Assembly (NCBI GenBank): GCA_023441105.1
Contig: JAEZQX010000442.1
Location: 1-10,835, forward strand
DNA from: Pseudomonadota bacterium
GTDB taxonomy: Bacteria; Pseudomonadota; Gammaproteobacteria; Burkholderiales; Burkholderiaceae
Direction of reading: 5' to 3'
DNA: 10,835 bases
The position numbers and the translations under genes are program-made. The notes below the pieces were generated by a model that saw only the letters and a list, made by a program, of their open reading frames with translations, was not told the origin of the DNA and made no database searches. Numbering within the stretch: the stretch's first letter is position 1; each line of letters opens with the position of its first letter. Of the stretch, positions 7,564 to 10,835 are shown in pieces.

Positions 7564-8081
7564 AGGTCCCAGTTGCCGATGTCGGCGTCGGCGCCGGTCC
7601 CGCCGGTCTGGCCGTCCGCGCCAAGCGAGAAAACATCGATCTCTCCCCGGATGCCGGGGTTCAGGTACTGGTACGGCTTGCCCCACGGATCGTTGGGCAC
7701 CTTGTCCAGGTACGACTTCCAGTTGTTGGGAATGGGGCCGCTGCTCGGCTTGTTCACCAGCGCCGCAATGCCCTGCTCGCTGGTGGGGTAGCGCGAGTTG
7801 TCGAGGCGATACAGGCGCAGCTGCTGCATGATCTGGGCGATGTCCTGGCGCGCCGCGATCGCTCGCGCCTCGTCCGGACGGGTCATCACGCGCGGCACGA
7901 TCAGCGCGGCCAGCACGCCGAGGATCATGATGACCACCATCAACTCGATCAGCGTGAAGCCGGCACCGCGACGCCGCCTGGTGGGGGCGCGGCCAGGGGC
8001 AAGACGCTGCAACCATCCGGCAGCAACGGAAAACGAGGCACGGTCCGGAAGCGATTGCGATCGCAGTTGCGGTTTTTCCAT
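7560..8081 (-). CDS. gspG: Type II secretion major pseudopilin GspG
   Basis: Major pseudopilin, the subunit of the periplasmic pseudopilus shaft. After the prepilin site GAG/FTLIELMVVIMILGVLAALIVPRVM come the classic GspG features. These are DEARAIAARQDIAQIMQQLRLYRLDNSRYPT, then DKVPNDPWGKPYQYLNPG split over two strands, then the calcium-loop motif SLGADGQTGGTGADADIGNW at the C-terminus. From the ATG at 8081 the protein has 173 residues with a 41-residue leader, much longer than the 6-15 residues usual for GspG. A TTG at 8012 would give an 18-residue leader. Neither start has a convincing Shine-Dalgarno site. It is the first gene of the leftward operon; gspE and gspF, which precede gspG in xps-type clusters, are absent and gspC lies divergently upstream. 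Confidence 0.95.
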   Translation of the reverse strand: MEKPQLRSQSLPDRASFSVAAGWLQRLAPGRAPTRRRRGAGFTLIELMVVIMILGVLAALIVPRVMTRPDEARAIAARQDIAQIMQQLRLYRLDNSRYPTSEQGIAALVNKPSSGPIPNNWKSYLDKVPNDPWGKPYQYLNPGIRGEIDVFSLGADGQTGGTGADADIGNWDL

Positions 8082-8112
8082 CGGCTAGTTCAGGCGTATC
8101 CAGGCTGTTGCT

Positions 8113-8138
8113 GTCAACCTAGTATCATAACAGTTGAC
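8113..8138. promoter_or_regulatory. Operator-like inverted repeat GTCAAC-N14-GTTGAC
   Basis: Perfect 6-bp arms GTCAAC (8113-8118) and GTTGAC (8133-8138) are separated by 14 nt, so the arm centres are 20 bp apart, about two helical turns. That geometry suits a dimeric helix-turn-helix regulator. The AT-rich spacer carries a TATGAT on the minus strand that could serve as a -10 box. Arms this short can occur by chance. Confidence 0.35.
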
Positions 8139-8150
8139 TTCTCCCACCAA
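8124..8150 (-). promoter_or_regulatory. Candidate leftward promoter for the gspG operon
   Basis: On the minus strand TTGGTG (8150-8145) lies 15 bp before TATGAT (8129-8124). The -10 is close to consensus but the -35 is poor and the spacer is short. An alternative -10, GATACT, would give 18 bp. This is a weak call made because a promoter must lie upstream of gspG. Confidence 0.25.
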
Positions 8151-8161
8151 GCGACTTCTCG

Positions 8162-9043
8162 ATGCGGGGATCCCTGACGGCCGTCCGGCTGTTGACACTA
8201 CTGCTGTTTCTCCTGCTGGTTGCAATCTGCGCTTACTGGGCGCTGCAGATCCTCGCTCCACGGCCCGCCATCGCACCGAGCGCCTCCATCGGCGACGCGG
8301 CGGCGGCGCCCAATCTCGAGCCGGCCACCGTCCTCTTCGGATCGCCGAACGCGGCCGTGGCTGCGCCTTCGGGCGGCGGCAACATCCAGGTGAGCGGTAT
8401 CGCCGAGGCCGGCCCGGAGGGCGTGGTCATCCTGTCCGTCGACGGCAGGCCGCCGCAGGCCTTCGGCGTCAATTCCACGGTTGCGGAGGGCACCGTCGTG
8501 AAGTCGGTGGCGCTCGACAAGGTCGTGCTGGAGCAACGCGGCAAGCTGATCGAGCTCAAGACACCGGAACGGGCATCGCTGGACGTGCTCTCGAGCGGCG
8601 TCGGCAAACCGCGCACGCCGTCCGACGCCAGCACCGCCGCGCCGGTCCCGGCCCGTGCGGTATCGCCGCCACCGCCACCGCAGCAGCCGCAGTACCAGCC
8701 GCCACAACCACCCCAGCAGCAGCAACTGCAACAGCAGCAGATGCAGCAGCAACTGCAGGAACAGCAACTGCAGCAGCAACAACAGCAACTGCAACAGCAG
8801 CAGTTGCAACAGCAGCAGCTCCAGCAGCAACAGCAGCAACAGGAGCAGGTGCAGCAGCAGGCAGGCCAGCCGTTCCCGCCGGGGGGCTCGGGCGGCATGT
8901 CCCAGGGCGTCGCCGGCGGCGGCCCCCAATCCGGCCCCGCCCAGGGGGCCACCGCCGTCTCCGGCCAGCAGCAGATCCCCGGCCAGCCGCCGCTGCCGGG
9001 GCAGCCACCGCCCGCGGGACAGCGCGGAATCCAGGCGCAGTAA
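8162..9043 (+). CDS. gspC: GspC-type T2SS inner-membrane protein with polyglutamine C-terminal tail
   Basis: GspC spans from the inner-membrane platform to the secretin, contacting the GspD N0 domain through its HR domain. The protein has 293 residues. A short cytoplasmic N-terminus precedes a membrane helix (about 10-31, LLTLLLFLLLVAICAYWALQI). The HR-like domain covers about 53-136, with ATVLFG, QVSGIAEAGPEGVVILSVDG, AFGVNSTVAEGTVVKSV and VVLEQRGKLIELKTPE following the usual GspC strand pattern. No PDZ domain follows. Instead there is a Pro-rich linker (about 168-184), a Gln-rich tract (174-233, 44 of 60 residues Gln) and a Gly/Pro/Gln-rich end. ATG 8162 is the only usable start after an in-frame stop at 8135; no Shine-Dalgarno site is evident. 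The gene is transcribed away from the other gsp genes. Identity rests on the HR pattern, topology and position. Confidence 0.85.
   Translation: MRGSLTAVRLLTLLLFLLLVAICAYWALQILAPRPAIAPSASIGDAAAAPNLEPATVLFGSPNAAVAAPSGGGNIQVSGIAEAGPEGVVILSVDGRPPQAFGVNSTVAEGTVVKSVALDKVVLEQRGKLIELKTPERASLDVLSSGVGKPRTPSDASTAAPVPARAVSPPPPPQQPQYQPPQPPQQQQLQQQQMQQQLQEQQLQQQQQQLQQQQLQQQQLQQQQQQQEQVQQQAGQPFPPGGSGGMSQGVAGGGPQSGPAQGATAVSGQQQIPGQPPLPGQPPPAGQRGIQAQ
8681..8860 (+). repeat. Low-complexity CAG/CAA tract encoding the polyQ region of GspC
   Basis: The stretch is built mainly of CAG and CAA codons in mixed order, broken by CTG, TTG or CTC leucine codons about every five residues (Leu at about 189, 198, 203, 210, 215, 220). 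The mixing of CAG with CAA means it is not a pure trinucleotide array. The leucine-punctuated QQQQL pattern suggests helical or coiled-coil propensity. Length variation between strains is expected for such tracts. Confidence 0.85.
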
Positions 9044-9060
9044 GCCGACCGACGTCGGCT
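9043..9060 (+). terminator. Hairpin directly after the gspC stop codon
   Basis: Perfect 7-bp arms AGCCGAC (9043-9049) and GTCGGCT (9054-9060) flank a 4-nt loop CGAC. The first base belongs to the TAA stop codon. No T-run follows, so it is not a canonical intrinsic terminator. It could be a Rho-assisted stop or a 3'-end stabilising hairpin. Confidence 0.4.
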
Positions 9061-9188
9061 CGCTGCCGCCATCGCCGTCGCGGCCGCCGCCGCGGCGCCA
9101 CCAAACGCCGGCCCCGAGTGGTCGGCACCCCCTGACGTAACCGCCGGCTCGAACAGCGGGTTGCGGATTCCTTTCTCCGGATCGGCCG
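9061..9188. other. Intergenic region between gspC and the ABC-F gene
   Basis: This 128-bp GC-rich stretch is dominated by CGG/GCC-type runs (about 9068-9102). I see no gene, no clear sigma-70 promoter and only a weak purine-rich GGATCGG just before the ABC-F start. A promoter for the downstream gene may lie here but I cannot place it. Confidence 0.4.
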
Positions 9189-10835
9189 ATGATCACCCTG
9201 AAGAACCTCAGCCTTCGCCGCGGCGTAAAGCCGGTGCTGCAAGGCGCCTCCACCACCATCAACCCCGGCGAGAAGGTCGGCCTGGTCGGCCGCAACGGCG
9301 CCGGCAAGAGCTCCCTCTTTGCGCTGCTGACCGGCGAGCTCCATCCGGACGCCGGCGACTTCGAGATGCCGCCGTCATGGCTGGAGCCGGGCGGCATCTC
9401 CCAGGTCGCGCAGTCGATGCCCGAGACCGGGCAGGAGGCGACCGACTTCGTGATGGCCGGCGATGCCCGCCTGCTGGCTGCGCAGGAAGCGCTCGTCGTG
9501 GCCGAGCAGGGACACGACGGCATGGCCATCGCGCATGCCCACCAGGCGCTCGACGAAGCCGGCGCCTTCACCGCCCGCTCGCGCGCGCAGTCACTGATCC
9601 TCGGCCTCGGCTTCAAGCCGCATGAGCTCGAGCAACCGGTGAACAGCTTTTCCGGCGGCTGGCGCATGCGCCTGCAGCTGGCGAGGGCCCTGATGTGCCC
9701 GGCGCAGCTGATGCTGCTCGACGAACCGACCAACCACCTCGACCTCGACGCGCTGGTGTGGCTCGAAGGCTTTCTCGCGCGCTTCGAAGGAACGATGCTG
9801 GTGATCTCGCACGATCGCGAGTTCCTCGACGCGGTGACCCGGGTCACGTTGCACCTCGAGGAATCGACCCTCACCCGCTATGCCGGCAACTACAGCAAGT
9901 TCGAGGAAATGAAGGCCGAGCGCGAGCGGCTGCAGCAGGCGTCGCACGCGCGTCAGCAGGAGCGGATCGCGCAACTGACGCGTTTCGTCGAGCGTTTCCG
10001 GGCGAAGGCCAGCAAGTCGCGCCAGGCGCAAAGCCGGGTAAAGGCGCTCGAGCGGATGGAGCGCATCCCGCCGGTCCTGTCGGCGGCCAGCTTCGACTTC
10101 GAATTCAGGGAACCGCTCAGCGTGCCCAACCCGATGTTGTCGGTCAGCGGCCTGACCTGCGGCTACCGCGTCGATGGGCACGGCAAGCCGATCCTCGCCC
10201 GCCTGAACCGGTCGATCATGGCGGGGCAGCGCATCGGCCTGCTCGGCGCGAACGGCCAGGGCAAGTCGACGCTGGTCAAGACGATCGCGCGGACGCTCGA
10301 GCCGTTGGCCGGCGAATACACCCAGGGCAAGGGCCTGTCGATCGGCTACTTCGCGCAGCAGGAGCTGGACGTGCTGCGCGAACCCGATTCTCCGCTGCAG
10401 CACCTGCAGCGACTGGCGCGTGAGGTCGGCCCCGCCGGCCGCGAACAGGAGCTGCGCAACTTCCTCGGCAGCTTCCGCTTCACCAACGAGATGGCGGCCC
10501 AGCCGGTGGGCACGATGAGCGGCGGCGAGAAGGCGCGCCTGGTGCTGGCGCTGCTGGTATGGCAGCGGCCGAACCTGTTGCTGCTCGACGAGCCCACCAA
10601 CCACCTGGACCTGGTCACCCGGGAAGCGCTGGCACTGGCGCTGAACGGCTTCGAAGGCGCGCTGCTACTGGTGTCGCACGATCGCGCCCTGCTGCGGGCG
10701 GTGTGCGACGAATTCTGGCTGGTGGCGGACGGCCGGGTGGAGCCGTTCCAAGGCGACCTCGATGACTACCAGCGCTGGCTGCTCGAGCGCGCTCGCGAGG
10801 AACAGAAGGCGGCACAACCGGTGGGGACGATGAGC
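9189..10835 (+). CDS. yheS: YheS-like ABC-F family ATPase, partial (C-terminus beyond right edge)
   Basis: ABC-F proteins are soluble tandem ATPases that act on ribosomes; this one is of the E. coli YheS type. The 549 codons in the window have no stop. ABC domain 1 carries Walker A GRNGAGKSS (34-42), signature FSGGWRMRL (154-162), Walker B LMLLDEPTNHLD (174-185) and switch His 208. The ABC-F interdomain linker (about 233-300) contains the charged ERFRAKASKSRQAQSR segment, as in YheS. ABC domain 2 has Walker A GANGQGKST (353-361), signature MSGGEKARL (443-451), Walker B LLLLDEPTNHLD (463-474) and His 497. E. coli YheS is about 637 residues, so roughly the last 90 residues are outside. The ATG at 9189 matches the usual family start. 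The last nine residues repeat a segment from residues 436-444. No functional link to the T2SS genes is evident. Confidence 0.95.
   Translation, partial: MITLKNLSLRRGVKPVLQGASTTINPGEKVGLVGRNGAGKSSLFALLTGELHPDAGDFEMPPSWLEPGGISQVAQSMPETGQEATDFVMAGDARLLAAQEALVVAEQGHDGMAIAHAHQALDEAGAFTARSRAQSLILGLGFKPHELEQPVNSFSGGWRMRLQLARALMCPAQLMLLDEPTNHLDLDALVWLEGFLARFEGTMLVISHDREFLDAVTRVTLHLEESTLTRYAGNYSKFEEMKAERERLQQASHARQQERIAQLTRFVERFRAKASKSRQAQSRVKALERMERIPPVLSAASFDFEFREPLSVPNPMLSVSGLTCGYRVDGHGKPILARLNRSIMAGQRIGLLGANGQGKSTLVKTIARTLEPLAGEYTQGKGLSIGYFAQQELDVLREPDSPLQHLQRLAREVGPAGREQELRNFLGSFRFTNEMAAQPVGTMSGGEKARLVLALLVWQRPNLLLLDEPTNHLDLVTREALALALNGFEGALLLVSHDRALLRAVCDEFWLVADGRVEPFQGDLDDYQRWLLERAREEQKAAQPVGTMS

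Larger units (their letters stand above)
8082..8161. promoter_or_regulatory. Divergent intergenic region between gspG and gspC
   Basis: This 80-bp spacer separates two divergently oriented T2SS transcripts and should hold both promoters. It is more AT-rich than its surroundings (8111-8160 about 46% GC by my count). It contains an inverted repeat (8113-8138). I found no convincing sigma-70 pair for the rightward (gspC) transcript and only a weak one for the leftward transcript. Confidence 0.55.

Noticed and set aside
7007..7636. Longer GspH starting at ATG 7636
   Set aside because: It would overlap gspG by 77 bp, read through the palindromic element and give a 65-residue leader. A pseudopilin leader of 20 residues from GTG 7501 is more plausible.
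8089..8117. Leftward promoter using the consensus TTGACA at 8117-8112
   Set aside because: No acceptable -10 lies 16-18 bp downstream (the sequence there reads CCTGAA/CTGAAC). The nearest candidate GATACG is only 12 bp away.
8681..8860. CRISPR array or tandem repeat locus in the CAG-rich region
   Set aside because: There are no constant repeats with unique spacers. It is a codon-level low-complexity tract inside an open frame.
9044..9188. A PDZ domain lost from gspC by a frameshift and remaining downstream
   Set aside because: None of the three plus-strand frames after the gspC stop shows a PDZ-like hydrophobic pattern. The stretch is Arg/Pro-rich shadow sequence.
8198..9874. Long minus-strand open frame across gspC and the start of the ABC-F gene (558 codons)
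   Set aside because: Its poly-Leu stretch is simply the complement of the CAG/CAA tract. The plus strand carries clear Walker motifs and an HR domain.

Overview
The window is chromosomal DNA from a GC-rich proteobacterium. It holds most of a type II secretion system (T2SS, general secretion pathway) locus, followed by an unrelated ABC-F ATPase gene. On the minus strand the gene order is gspG-H-I-J-K-L-M-N-D, with gspN between gspM and gspD. This resembles the xps cluster of Xanthomonas, so I infer a gammaproteobacterium of the Xanthomonadales/Nevskiales type. That placement rests on gene order and protein style only.

Layout. Positions 8081 down to 1 (minus strand) form one compact operon. 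It encodes the major pseudopilin GspG, the minor pseudopilins GspH, I, J and K, the inner-membrane platform proteins GspL and GspM, the inner-membrane protein GspN, and the outer-membrane secretin GspD. GspD runs off the left edge. Most junctions overlap or touch (H/I, I/J, J/K, K/L, M/N, N/D), which implies translational coupling. The exception is the G/H junction, which carries a GTAG-headed palindromic element resembling a REP sequence. gspD starts at a TTG codon and is the largest gene of the operon.

An 80-bp divergent intergenic region (8082-8161) carries a perfect GTCAAC-N14-GTTGAC dyad. Rightwards from it lies gspC (8162-9043). Its product has a membrane anchor and a GspC-like HR domain, but a glutamine-repeat tail stands where other GspC proteins carry a PDZ or coiled-coil domain. 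A short hairpin follows the gspC stop. After 128 bp with no recognisable gene, a YheS-like ABC-F gene (9189 onwards) runs off the right edge.

How they work together. GspG and GspH-K form the periplasmic pseudopilus. GspL and GspM (with GspE and GspF, not in this window) form the inner-membrane assembly platform. GspC links that platform to the GspD channel, through which folded periplasmic proteins leave the cell. gspE, gspF and gspO must lie elsewhere. The ABC-F protein has no evident link to secretion.

The most unusual points are the polyglutamine GspC, the palindromic element at the gspG stop codon, the operator-like dyad, and a duplicated nine-residue segment in the ABC-F protein.
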